Numbered from the stretch's first letter, positions 18,943 through 28,481 are shown. The stretch: DNA of 28,573 nt from Penium margaritaceum (GCA_023375785.1 SZWC01001162.1:82771-111343), one strand, 5' to 3'. Numbers and translations: made by a program. Notes: generated by a model not told the origin, from the sequence alone.

Positions 18943-19223
18943 GGACTCGATGGCTCGGTCCATGTCCACGGCTCCCATGGCTCGGAACAGTTGGACAGCC
19001 TGCTACTGGGCATGGGCACTCCCAAGTTCCAAGCCATGTGCTCCGGAGTCACAGGAGCTCGGGCCCATGGTGGTTCTTTGTATCCCAACTCTCGGTGGTG
19101 TGCTATGTTGCGGTCCCACTGCTCCTTCAATGCGACCCATGCCCGATGTGCCGCCCGGGGGTCCGCTACGGAAGTACCCCATCCATGATGTGCCGGGCCA
19201 TTTGGACGGACTTCGTTCTCCAT
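18939..19223 (-). CDS. Short conserved ORF of unit B, unknown function
   Basis: Minus-strand frame from ATG 19223 (MENEVRPNGPAHHGWGT) to the stop at 18939-18941, 94 residues. It is the homologue of the plus-strand ORF ending at 9850, with the same frame, the same terminal SP-stop and one extra codon (Gln in KEQWDR). Conserved pieces are AWVALKE, RELG, TPEHMAW, NC.EPWEPW and WT.PSP. The C-terminus overlaps the last repeat of the 32-bp array. No signal peptide or membrane segment is seen; Trp and Pro are unusually frequent. A captured gene fragment inside a repeat is as likely as a functional peptide. Confidence 0.35.
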   Translation of the reverse strand: MENEVRPNGPAHHGWGTSVADPRAAHRAWVALKEQWDRNIAHHRELGYKEPPWARAPVTPEHMAWNLGVPMPSSRLSNCSEPWEPWTWTEPSSP

Positions 19224-19308
19224 GTCCAGTGCACGTGTTAGTCAAAGTTCGACACTAGTACACTAAGCGCACAGTACTCTCGGGGAAGCACCTAAAATAC
19301 ACACTGTA

Positions 19309-19335
19309 GTACCGGTTCATCATGCAAACCGGTAC
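19309..19335 (-). other. Hairpin of unit B, counterpart of 9455-9481
   Basis: GTACCGGTT (19309-19317) and AACCGGTAC (19327-19335) are perfect 9-bp arms around a 9-nt spacer. The hairpin sits about 85 bp upstream of the ORF start in ORF sense, flanked by the same short blocks as in unit A. Confidence 0.5.
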
Positions 19336-19747
19336 AAAAAGCGGTTCAGTTGATGAACCTGTTCGCGTGAGCCTGAGTGTACGTCGGCACATGCCGCCGA
19401 CATCGGGTGAAGGTCAGCACGGCGTCGGCAATTTCCACCGTGAACAACATGTCATTGGCGGTGGCCGCGTCCATTCGGCGAGCATTCATTGGCGATAAAA
19501 ATGACATGTACAGAGCGACGCACAGACGTCGTGTATAATGCGACGATATCGGTCCGTATGCATGGCTCCAGCTTGTGCAAAGTTACCGCCGCTGAATGGT
19601 AAAGGACGAAAGAAAGTGGAGGCTTCCAAGCCAGGCTGGCAACATGCAAGGTTTCGTTACGACATGCAAGTCCATGAAGACTGAATACTTCCATGAAATA
19701 GTGGGTATAGTAGACATGAATTTTGGTTTCGACTCGCACAAAGAAAA
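19336..19747. other. Unit B upstream spacer; inverted repeat 19447-19509
   Basis: No gene is recognisable. ACATGTCATT (19447-19456) and AATGACATGT (19500-19509) form a perfect 10-bp inverted repeat. Its 43-bp spacer contains CATTGGCG adjoining the left arm and again before the right arm. Just before 19748, TTTCGACTCGCACAAAGAAAA begins a block that recurs before 20027. Confidence 0.4.
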
Positions 19748-19868
19748 CTATGGGCACCGCAGTCATTTCGATTCCGACTATGGACACCGCAATGCGTGTC
19801 GTTTTCGACTTTGGACACCGCATGCATGTCGCTTTCGACTATGGGCACCGCAGATCTATCGACCGAAA
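19748..19868 (-). repeat. 30-bp minisatellite, four units (unit B, first block)
   Basis: Units start at 19748, 19778, 19809 and 19839, with a degenerate fifth at 19869. The lengths are 30, 31, 30 and 30 bp. The consensus starts CTATGGRCACCGCA and ends TTTCGA. The reverse complement carries TGCCCATAG, close to the anchor of the 32-bp array. In ORF sense the array lies upstream of the unit B ORF, as the 8766 array does in unit A. Confidence 0.85.
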
Positions 19869-20026
19869 CGATGGACTCAGGAGTATTTATGCCCAGAAAT
19901 AAAACCCAACCCCCCCAATGTAACTAGGGGGTTTGTCCAATATTGGAGGGGGTTTGCGAGATGCAGCGCACCCTATCGCAAGGCTGAAGTTGCCATTTTT
20001 TTCGTTTTCTCTCGCACAACGAAAAA

Positions 20027-20145
20027 CATGGGCACCGTTGTCATGTCGTTTTCGACTATGGACAGCGGTGCCTTTCCATTTTTTACTCTTGACACCGCCA
20101 TCAGTTCGTGTTTTACTATGGACACCACTGCTTTATGTGGCAAAA
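20027..20145 (-). repeat. 30-bp minisatellite, four units (unit B, second block)
   Basis: Units start at 20027, 20056, 20086 and 20116 (29, 30, 30 and 30 bp), with a degenerate fifth at 20146. It has the same monomer as 19748-19868. A similar lead-in (CTCGCACAACGAAAA) precedes it, so the whole block of about 120 bp was duplicated 279 bp apart. Confidence 0.85.
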
Positions 20146-20490
20146 CGATGGGCATTTGTACCCAATCGTCAATGAATCTAGTCCACAGTCACTGTGGCCA
20201 TGGTGGCATGAACTTTGACCAATGCGTGGTCGCCTACGGTCCAGCATGCTAAACTCCCCCCCCCTCTACCTCCAACCGTGGTGGAGTGCACCCAGCAGGG
20301 ATCTCCGACGTCCGTCATTCTACGTTGCATGTTGCATCGTTGATGCCCAGGCAGCCTGAACGCCCGTCCCACTCTCGCATCGTTGCCATGGCGGTGGCCG
20401 TCATCCTCGCACCCGGTGAGTCTGGGTTATGGGGGCATGGTACATATTTAATCTCCGGTTTTATGTCCAACATGCCCTCATTCTGGCTGC

Positions 20491-20904
20491 ATGGCGGCTT
20501 CAACGTTGCTCGGTTCGCTGAGCGAAGGCCGGAAAACTGTGTACACCATACGTAGATTTCGCAGGCAACTTTCGCCTGGCCCCCACTACCTCGATCCCAT
20601 AGCTGCCGAGCCAACCGTCGACTATGTTCACCCCATGCACGTGCAGTCATTCGCTGAGTGGGACGACGACGTGAGAGAGCGCAACGAATGGGAGAAGCAG
20701 CAAGAAGTTGAATTGTTGGCATCTATGAACCCCGGATCCCCCGACCCGGGACCCCTCCCATACAAAGGTGGTAAAGCAGTGCGGGTCTGTCCCGAACAGT
20801 ACTACCCTCCCAGTGGTACGTGGTACATCCGAGGGGCCTCCCGTCATGGCCTGTCCTATTTCTGGTCTACAATGTCTGCTAGGAGAACGTTCGACGACAC
20901 TTAA
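20491..20904 (+). CDS. Possible 5' exon of the MULE gene, uncertain
   Basis: 137 codons open from ATG 20491, with a sensible-looking acidic and aromatic composition (EWDDDVRERNEWEKQQEVEL) but no domain I recognise. It lies directly upstream of, and in the same orientation as, the MULE DNA-binding domain. A candidate acceptor (TCGTGTAG) ends at 21048. A link by splicing is inferred only from position. It could equally be an unrelated open stretch. Confidence 0.25.
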   Translation: MAASTLLGSLSEGRKTVYTIRRFRRQLSPGPHYLDPIAAEPTVDYVHPMHVQSFAEWDDDVRERNEWEKQQEVELLASMNPGSPDPGPLPYKGGKAVRVCPEQYYPPSGTWYIRGASRHGLSYFWSTMSARRTFDDT

Positions 20905-21048
20905 TGTGAAATCGTGCAAAGAACACCGCCCACCCCGCAAACTGATAGTACCCTCACACAATCGTAAGCCCTTGTTGTCAGAATGTGAAGCAGTAGTCCC
21001 GCATGTATGTAGACTTGGATTGATTGTGTCGCTAGTGTTGTCGTGTAG

Positions 21049-22621
21049 GCCCCTCTGACGAGGATGACGACGGAGATGGTGTGCAGTTCCCGGGTGGCAT
21101 GGAGTTTCAGACGATGGAAGACTACCGATGTGCCATCAAAGATTATGCTATCCAGCAGCACTTCCCGTTGAAGTGGGAGAGTTCAGAATCTGGCCGCATT
21201 GTTGTCCGCTGCTGCAACCGCAAAAGCAATGGATGCCAGTGGGTAGTCCGTGCCCGCATGTTGAGTAAGTCGTATAGCTGCGTGGTCTCATCATACGTGG
21301 AGGGGTATAACTGCACCCCAGGCCAGACGAAGGGGAACCCAGCGTGCACAACCAAGTGGGTCCTATGACATATCCGGGACACGGTGGCCCGAGACCCAAC
21401 CACGGACGCCAAAGCCCCACGCGCAGTTGTCAAAGTTATTACAGACGAGAAAGTGGGCTACCGGGTCATGTGGAGGGCACGTGATAAGGCCCAAGAGGAA
21501 ATCATGGGGGAGAAGTCTACCTCGTGGGCTCTCTTCCCCACGTACTGTGCTTAGGTGAGTCATCCCTTTATGAACCGGTATGTTGACATGCATGTGCTTT
21601 TTGTAAGCTGCGAGATTCATTGTGGGACTTATTGCTTGCACACTTGCAGCTGATGCGGGTCGACCATAACTCCATCGCCATTGTGGAGCAGAAGGCCAAG
21701 CAGTTTCGTCGTTGCTTTGTGGTACCTGGTGCTTGCCGCAAGATCTAGCCTCACGTATGCCACACCGTGATGCTTTACGGCACGTTTCACAAAAATGGGT
21801 ACAAACAGGTGCTTCTCATCACCCAGTTTTTTTATGCAAACAACAACAGTGTCCCCATGGCCTACGCCCTTGTGAACAAGGAGGAAGAAGATAACTGGGG
21901 CTAGTTTCTGCTCCAACTTTCTAATGCATACTGGACCCTGCGCGAAGGCCGCACCACCATCATCACTGACTTGGATGCAGGTCTCCTCGCAGCGATGCCG
22001 AAGCTCCTGCCGCGTGCCAACGACAAGTACTGCGCGTTCCACATCAAGAAGAACATCCGGGTGACGTACAGCAAGACAGCAGCAGACATCTTCTGGCGGT
22101 TGGCACACGTGTACAAGCAAAAGGAATACGACAAGCTCAGCATGGAGCTGATGCAGACCAACCAGGGTGCTCCACGCTATGTGTTTGGCAATGGCGAAGA
22201 GGGAGGGGTCCCGTTGCGTTGCTAGAGCCGCTTCCACGGACCACCGGGATGTGGCGGGCACACCATAAGGAATGCTGTAGAGTCGCTCAACGCACGGATC
22301 ATCAAGGTTGGGAAGCTGTTCCCATTCCACTACTTCGCAAGTCTTTACCCCTTCATACAGAAACTGTTTACAGCATGCCGAAACCTGGCACACGACATCA
22401 ACATGGGCAGCGAACAGGAGTGGAAGTGGGCGACAACCCTTGGAAAGGCACTTCAGCATGACTGCTTGGCGGCACGAGACTACGAGGTGGTGCATACCGG
22501 GAACCTCATGGGCACGGTGACAGGGAGCAGGGGTGTGCCACGGCAGGTGGACTGCCGCATGCAGAAGTGCAACTGTGGCCGTTACCAGGAGTTCGGCATC
22601 CCGTGTGTGCAACATGTGTAG
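21049..22621 (+). pseudogene. MULE (MuDR-type) transposase: DNA-binding domain, DDE core, SWIM finger
   Basis: After an acidic lead (SDEDDDGDG) comes the MuDR DNA-binding domain (21081-21365): FQTMEDYRCAIKDYAIQQHF, then a Cys cluster VRCCNRKSNGCQWVVRARM and SSYVEGYNC. An intron at 21555-21649 separates it from the catalytic core. The core reads MLYGTFHKNGY, where the first catalytic Asp is Tyr (codon 21776-21778). The second Asp is kept in ITDLDAGLLAAM, and a Glu lies in NAVESLNARI. The SWIM finger CNCGRYQEFGIPC follows, with the frame lost just after it. In-frame stops at 21366, 21552, 21746, 21902, 22223 and 22619 make it dead. The enzyme family cuts and pastes its own terminal inverted repeats. 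Domain order matches the fragment at 16621-17498. Confidence 0.85.
21555..21649 (+). other. Intron within the MULE transposase pseudogene
   Basis: The donor GTGAGT (21555) and acceptor CACTTGCAG (ending 21649) enclose 95 bp. Transposase homology stops before it (TSWALFPTYCA) and resumes right after it in a different frame (LMRVDHNSIAI). The frame change is exactly explained by removing the intron. The last exon codon is TAG, presumably from CAG. Confidence 0.7.
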
Positions 22622-23396
22622 TGCTGCTTGAGAACGGGGTGACCCCAGACACCTATACCGACATGGCGTACAGCATCGCCGCGTGGAAGTGCTACTATGG
22701 CCACCCCATGCCAGACGTGAACCTAAGGGCGTTGAAGTCAGAGACGCCGGAACCAGACCGTGAGGTGGACCCCCCGGGACCCGGGTGGTAGGCACCAGGC
22801 AGGCGTGCAGTGGGCCTTACTCAAGGAAAACGCAAGAGGCGGGGCAATCTACTGCGCGCAAACCACATTTGTGGTCGGTGTGGCCAGAAGGGCAACCCAA
22901 GAAAATGCTGCCTTAACCCACCCGAGCCAACACCGGCACAGTTAGCACAGCAGGTTGCATCAGCCAATGGGATTGAAGATGCTGCAGGGGCCATCATTGA
23001 TGCAACAGACATGGAAGCGCATGCACTGCTACAGTGACTGCAGGGGCAACGACTGAGGTGGAACCTATGGACGGCGACCTAACACAACAGTAGATGGCAA
23101 ATGGTGAGGGACATGAGGGAGACGAGGAGGAGGATGAGTACAAGGAAGACAGTTTGGAAGAGGAGGGGAACAACGGGGTCGTAGTCGCCAGGCCCGCTCC
23201 AGTGGATAACCGCACTTCTGAGTGGACAGATTTAGAGACTTCAGATGAGGAGTACGACCCAGACGAAGAGATCAGGAGGGCAAGGCATGAGGCAGAGGAG
23301 GCTGCTTTCTGTCATCAGTATGCCATGGTCCACGAGCTAGTTCCCGAGATGGGGCTACCAATCCTTGACATGTTGCCTGACACTGGAGCTCTGTGA
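22622..23396 (+). pseudogene. MULE transposase C-terminus: zinc knuckle and acidic tail
   Basis: After a one-base shift near 22610 homology continues as VVLLENGVTPDTYTDMAYS. A stop (22789-22791) follows, then a basic stretch (QGKRKRRGNLLRANHICGRC) and a damaged zinc knuckle, CGRCGQKGNPRKCC, with Asn where the zinc-binding His should be. This frame ends at 23037. A separate open frame of 100 codons (23094-23396) encodes an acidic tail (EGDEEEDEYKEDSLEEEG, then a DPDEEIRRARHEAEEA helix). The fragment at 16971-17380 has a comparable acidic, low-complexity tail in the same place. Confidence 0.7.
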
Positions 23397-23398
23397 AG

Positions 23399-23529
23399 GT
23401 AATATCTTCATTACTGTTGCACATGAACCTTAAGCATTGACATTATGTATTGCACAGTACATGATTGGGCATACCATGTGCACACTTTACCATTGTATCG
23501 ACTAATTCTCTTTCATTGTGTGATTGCAG
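23399..23529 (+). other. Possible intron after the MULE acidic tail
   Basis: GTAATA at 23399 and GATTGCAG ending at 23529 would enclose 131 bp, T-rich toward its end. The position resembles the terminal intron at 17385-17492 in the other MULE copy, but here the donor comes two bases after a TGA stop. Support is weak. Confidence 0.25.
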
Positions 23530-24771
23530 ATCTAGAAGGCTATTCTACTCATGCCTGTCTAAGCATCCTCAAGTTCAAGATCACAAAGCACCAGAAGGGG
23601 AATTTCTATTAGGGGGCGGTTTACGTTGCAGCGTTTCAATGTGGGGGCAAGTGAACATGTTCAGATATCACGTGGCCAACCAGAGGAGGTATTTTATGAT
23701 GTTGTAGAGTGTGGAGATGCCTGCCTGTGTACAGCTTGTGATGTGATCCGCTGGGTCCATGATTTGTCGGTGTATGTGCAAGAGTGGATTGCCTCGTGTG
23801 ACCTCTCTCCATTGTACTTCATGTTGGAAATGAGGCATTGCTACTAACTCACATTTGATGTTTGTGTTGCTTGCAATCTTGCACCATCATTTTTGTATGA
23901 ATGTTGGAGACAAGGAGATGGAGAAATGCATGTAGTAAATGAAATGAGGAGGTTAAACAGATACCCAAAGCTTACTCTTGTGCTCTTCTTAATGTGAGTA
24001 TGAGGTTGTTACAAAACACCAAGTACTTCTTACTTGTGTGTCATGTATGAGTTACTTGTCCACCCTAAGTAGGGATCCCTACAAACATCACCTAAAGTAA
24101 AGCGTCGTTACACAATGTTATGAAGAGCATGCGTTCAGGTTGCTGGATACAACGATCCATTCACAATCGATATACTGGGATATTGCATGACAAGGCATAG
24201 CCATAAATTTGGTAACATTATTCAGGAAAAGAAAAATACATAAAAAAAGCATACAAACGATTGGTGTGTACTACATGCCTAATTGTGTGGAGTGTAGGCT
24301 GTCGTAGTTGCTAGGATAGGCAAGTAAGCAAGCATGAGAGTGAAGCCATGGATCGGGTGGGGCAAACTCACTTTACGCAAGGAGTAACGGCAATCGACAA
24401 GTGAGTGAGTAAGGAGCGAGCAAAGTGGTAAGTGCCAGTTGACCGGGCCACCCACGCGAGGCTCTCGACGTGGGACCCGGACGCCACCAAGGGATCGAAC
24501 CTGACCCTGGAGCGCGCGTGCTCCAGGCGGTTTCTCACACGCCAGTACAAACCGGACGTGTGGTCCCGAGGGATCAGCAACCCGGCTCACTCAGCTGAAA
24601 ACATGTAAAATCTTGAGAAACCACCCACATCATAAATGTATGTGGTGCATGCACTCCAATAAGTGTGTGCCCCATCCTAGAATGTAACAACGTGCAACAT
24701 CACTACAATTTGGCTCTCCATAAGATTGGTCTTGGTGCTGCGGCCACCACTTGAGGACTTGATGGTGTTGC
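23530..24771. other. Gene-free stretch with a possible SINE-like segment
   Basis: No frame has recognisable domains. 23530-24240 is A+T-rich and featureless to the eye. Between 24400 and 24590 composition switches to G+C-rich. On the minus strand that part has GGTTCGATCCC (24491-24501), an exact Pol III B-box type sequence, and a hairpin CCCACG/CGTGGG (24451-24474). The B box does not sit in a foldable tRNA, so a tRNA-derived SINE is possible but unproven. Confidence 0.3.
24491..24501 (-). promoter_or_regulatory. B-box-like Pol III promoter motif
   Basis: GGTTCGATCCC on the minus strand matches the B-box consensus GGTTCGANTCC in its GGTTCGA core and terminal CC, and is the usual tRNA T-loop sequence. 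The flanking bases do not form a proper T stem, and no convincing A box was found at the usual distance. Confidence 0.3.
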
Positions 24772-24848
24772 CACAACTATGTGCTCCATGTTGCATCACA
24801 CCTCTGCACCAGAGAGCTTTAGTCCGGATCAGTCACCTGCAGTGATGA

Positions 24849-24850
24849 TG

Positions 24851-24915
<65 letters not shown>
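24849..24915 (+). repeat. (TG)n microsatellite, long copy
   Basis: About 67 bp of TG dinucleotides with one CG interruption near the start. It lies within the copia 2 LTR and within the first of the duplicated segments. Confidence 0.95.
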
Positions 24916-24919
<4 letters not shown>

Positions 24920-25091
24920 TCAAGAGGTCACTTGCGTGCGTCGTCACAACCATAACCAACACTCCCCCATGATCCACAGACGAACAGCCCACACACACAT
25001 AGGACAAATGGCANCACAACTATGTGCTCCATGTTGCATCACACCTCTGCACCAGAGAGCTTTAGTCCGGATCAGTCACCTGCAGTGATGA

Positions 25092-25093
25092 TG

Positions 25094-25136
<43 letters not shown>
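25092..25136 (+). repeat. (TG)n microsatellite, short copy
   Basis: About 45 bp of TG dinucleotides with the same CG interruption as the long copy. It is the same locus in the duplicated segment. Confidence 0.95.
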
Positions 25137-25140
<4 letters not shown>

Positions 25141-25182
25141 TCAAGAGGTCACTTGCGTGCGTCGTCACAACCATAACCAACA

Positions 25183-25190
25183 CTCCCCCA
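25183..25190 (-). promoter_or_regulatory. Polypurine tract of copia 2
   Basis: TGGGGGAG on the minus strand immediately precedes TGTTGG of the LTR. In copia elements this RNase H-resistant tract primes plus-strand synthesis. Location and sequence both fit. Confidence 0.7.
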
Positions 25191-25279
25191 TGATCCACAG
25201 ACGAACAGCCCACACACACATAGGACAAATGGCACATCAGCCATAGACGAGGTGCACAAATCAACCAGGGGGCATCACG

Positions 25280-27223
25280 AGAGTACAACAGGCCAACAGC
25301 ATGCACAACCACCTTGAACATGCCATTGCTAAGAGCTTTGGTGAGAAATTTTGCACGCTGCTGACGAGTGTGGACCCAGACAACCTGAAGTTCTCGAGCA
25401 ACGATGCGCTCACGTACAAAGTGATGCTCAATGTTGATGTGCTTTGTGCGAGAATGATGCATACCATCGTGCTCGGCGATTGCTTTTGCACTTTGGTTGT
25501 CACAGCGCAAAGTGATGCGGCGAATGGGAACACACAACTATTGCAGCAGGCGGGAAAACCACACACTCTCACACATACCTGTGCCAAGTGCCACATACTC
25601 TGCCTCATCGGAGCTCCAAGCAACGCATCCCTGTTTTCCACTCTTCTAAGAGACAACAGTCCCACCGACAAGAAAGATGTAGCCGGTATGGCTACGAGCA
25701 TCTATGTCGTGCGCCCAGTCATCATCTGTGTATCCATCCACGACCACAGAGGGCTGAGCACGGTAACACAGTCCCAAGCGTGTAGTGGATAGCGCGTAGC
25801 GGACAACACGCAGTGCTGCCTCAAGGTTTTTGTGGCGAGGCTGTTGGGAGATCTGGGTAAGGAAGTTGACCAAGAAGGCCACGTTTGCCCGAGTGGTGGT
25901 GGCAAGATACATGAGGTAGTCGGTGAGGTCGACAATCTTCCCCAGCTATGCTGAGTAGAGTGACTTCAGCAGGCGCTGCCCTACTGGAGTCATTGGTGTG
26001 GACGCGGTGGGGATATTAGCAAGTAAGGGGGCAAAACGCTCCCCAAGTGTACGTATGTTTGCAGCCTGGTGCACGTGTAGGGTGCGACGCCGGCGGTCAT
26101 GCTCGAGCTCCATCCAAAGGAACACGCTTGTAGGACCTAGGTCCTTCGTCTTGTATGTGGACTGCAGTAGGTTCTTCACCGACTGGACAGCTGCTGGACT
26201 GGGTGAGGCAATGAGAAGGTCATCGACGTAGATGAGAATGGCCACAAATGGCTCTAAAGGAGCGCTCAAAAAGAGCGTTGGATCAACCGTGTTGCGACGG
26301 TAGCCTCCCCGCTCAAGAGTGGAGGAGATCTCCATGTTCCAATAGCGTGGCGATTGCTTGAGCCCATAAAGGGCCTTCCGCAGATGCCAGACCTTGTTTT
26401 TGCAATTGGTGAACCCCGGTGGCTGGACCATGTAGATCTCCTCATCAAGCTTCCCATGCAGGAAGGCGTTGTTGACGTCCATGTGCTCCAGCTCTCAGTT
26501 GTGCTGGGCAACAAGTCTCAACAGCGCCCGGGCGGTGGTGTACCTCCTGACCGGTGTGAAGGTCTCATCAAAATCATTCCCGGGAATCTGGGAGAAGGCC
26601 TTAGCCGTGAGGCAAGCCTTGTATCGGTCAACTCTCCCGTCGGACTTCAGCTTGCACTGAAGTACCCACCGAGCACACACTGCCTTTCGGCCTGTAGGGA
26701 GATCCATGAGCTCAGAGACATTGTGCTCCCGTAGGGCCGACAGTTCCTCCTGCATGGCCTTCTCCCAGAGGTCAGCATCAGTTGCTTTGCAAGCCTGCCG
26801 GACAGTGATGGGCTTGGGAAGGAGAGTGGGAAGGCCAAAGGCCGCAAAGCATGCGGCAACATTGCCAGCGACAGAAGACTCAAGAGCACTGTGGAACTCA
26901 TTGGCTACAAGAGCGTAGCCAATTGCTGAGTTGGGATGCACAACGCTCACGGACATGCCAAGTGCATCAAGGCTAGTGGGACGAGCTGAGGTCCCAGCAG
27001 TGGAGGACGACGCGTTGGAGCGGGTGACCCGCTGTGAAGGCTGAAATGCTTTGGACGGACCAAGTGAGACAGACTTAGTAGATGTCACAGAGGGACGTGA
27101 GTACTCGCGAGAGGACTGAGAGGACCATGAGGATTGAAGAGCACGTAGTCTCCTCCCACGTGTGTAGGGCTCAAGGTCAGGAGGAGGGACCTGAGGTTCT
27201 TGACCACTAATAACGTCAACCAC
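25280..27223 (-). pseudogene. pol: Copia 2 reverse transcriptase and RNase H
   Basis: RT begins around 26790 in the frame starting at 27223 (LWEKAMQEELSALREHN, then RVDRYKACLTAKAFSQIPG). It continues past one TGA (26495-26497, at a position where relatives have Trp). The next frame holds MDVNNAFLHGKLDEEIYMVQ, ALYGLKQSPRYW and the catalytic YVDD at 26219-26230. A TAG at 25946-25948 interrupts, then come MYLATTTRANVAFLVN and the RNase H Asp motif GYTDDDWAHD. The RNase H Glu motif (SSDEAEYVAL) is in a shifted frame near 25600. The end (LRCDNQSAKAIAEHDGMHHS, then RAKFLTKAL) is in another frame down to about 25280. It would copy element RNA into DNA if intact. Damage is light: two stops and a few shifts. 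Confidence 0.9.
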
Positions 27224-27232
27224 CGGAGGTGG

Positions 27233-28426
27233 CTACTGAGATGACTCAGGGTATGAGTTGGGAATGGAATGCACTGGGGACTGTGTGTGAGTGGGTGCCG
27301 AATCTGAGGACTCAGGACTGTCGGAGGATTTCTGGGACAACACGGCATTCAAGGAGGGCAGAGAGGCATTTGACTCATCCGAGGTATGAGAGGACGAGCA
27401 CTCCGCGGAGGAGTCCTCATCCTCGCTGTCTGTGTGAGAGACATGCAGGTTAGCAGGGGACGATGAGGGGGTAGAATGAGAAGATGGCACTCGGAGATTG
27501 GATGCGGGACCAGACCCATCCCCCCCCAAGCCGACAAAGCAAGGAGAGAGAGGAGGGAGGAGGGACATGGGAAAAGTCACGAGGGAAGACATCCTCGACG
27601 AACAAAGCATTGCGAGACTCAATGACGTGGGAGAGGTTGGAGTCCCAGAAGCGCCATGCTTTTTATAGGGCCGAGGCACCGAGAAAGGTGCAGAGACGGG
27701 TGTGAGGGCCAAGCTTGCCGTCGCGAAAGTCCTCAGGCAGCTAGACGGCAGCAACGTAACCCTAGACATGGGCGAGACGAAGGTCAGTACGACGACCATG
27801 CCATCGCTCAAAGGGAGTAACATGGGGAGGGAAGGGACCGTGAGGAACACAGTTCCACACCCAGGTCATGTAGGACATGGCCTCAAAAGAAAAGACAGGG
27901 GAAGTGGAGGATTTAGTGAGGAGGGTGTGGACATCGTCAACAAGAGTACGATTGAAGTGTTCAGAGACGCCGTTTTGTTGGGGGGTGTAAGGCGAGGAGG
28001 GCTCCATACACACCCCGCAAGAGGTAAAGGAACGGGCTGTGGGACCCATGAATTCCCCTCACAGTCGTAGCAAAAGACTATCAAGCGGTATCCACAGGCC
28101 AGTTCGGCATGTGGGAGCCAGGACTCGAGATTGGGCCAAACATCACTCTTTTGCCGAAGGGCGAAGACCCAGCGCATGCGAGATAAATCATCAGTAAGAC
28201 AAAGTACATAGCGACCAACCCCCCCCTAGAGCATCATGGGCGAGAGGGCCCATGGAATCGGCATGTAGGAGGTCGAGGGGGCGAGACGTGCAGGACTCAG
28301 AAGTGGAGAACGGGGACCGATGCATTTTGCTCTGAGCACAGTCAAGACAATCGGTGGGACAAAGGGCAGGGAACGTGTCGGCGTCGAGGCCATGAGTATG
28401 CTTGTCCCAGAGCAAACTGTCGACAT
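27233..28426 (-). pseudogene. pol: Copia 2 integrase and Ser/Pro-rich linker
   Basis: From the right, CLDCAQSKMHRSPF ends the zinc-binding part. DLLHADSMGP carries the first catalytic Asp. MRWVFALRQKSDVWPNLESW follows after a shift. CYDCEGN stands where SDRGGEF is usual, keeping Asp but losing neighbouring residues. SPYTPQQNGVSEHFNRTL contains the catalytic Glu (27762-28049 frame). A Ser/Pro/Asp/Glu-rich linker (27240-27560) leads toward RT. The three reading frames used show at least two frameshifts. Integrase would insert the cDNA; this copy cannot. Confidence 0.85.
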
Positions 28427-28477
28427 CAGCGGTGTGAATGTGGTAGAGGTGGCAATGAAGCAGCTATGTATGCATAG

Positions 28478-28481
28478 GGGA

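Larger units (their letters stand above)
24772..25182 (-). repeat. 3' LTR (start) of copia 2, containing (TG)n
   Basis: On the minus strand the LTR opens with TGTTGGTTATGG at 25182, directly after a polypurine tract, as in typical copia elements. It contains a long (CA)n run in element sense. Its far end is not determinable because the assembly duplicate at the N lies inside it. The same start occurs again at 24961 in the duplicate. Confidence 0.6.
24772..25234. other. Tandem duplicate around a single N (probable assembly artefact)
   Basis: 24772-25013 (242 bp) and 25015-25234 (220 bp) are the same sequence, from CACAACTATGTGCTCC to TAGGACAAATGGCA, separated by one N at 25014. They differ essentially only in the length of the (TG)n run, by 22 bp. 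Unmerged contig ends that overlap across a microsatellite explain this best. Confidence 0.85.

Noticed and set aside
18367..20145. CRISPR array with 30-32 bp periodicity
   Set aside because: The repeated part is only a short anchor, there are no conserved repeats with unique spacers, no cas genes, and the DNA is eukaryotic.
21629..22795. Long minus-strand open frame of 388 codons
   Set aside because: It is antisense to the MULE transposase, whose plus-strand homology (DDE core, SWIM finger) is clear. The translation has no domain.
24430..24590. tRNA gene
   Set aside because: Only a B-box match; the T stem does not pair and no acceptor or anticodon stem could be drawn.
24819..25537. Open frames encoding (His-Thr)n
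   Set aside because: They are translations of the (TG)n microsatellite inside the LTR, and one crosses an N.
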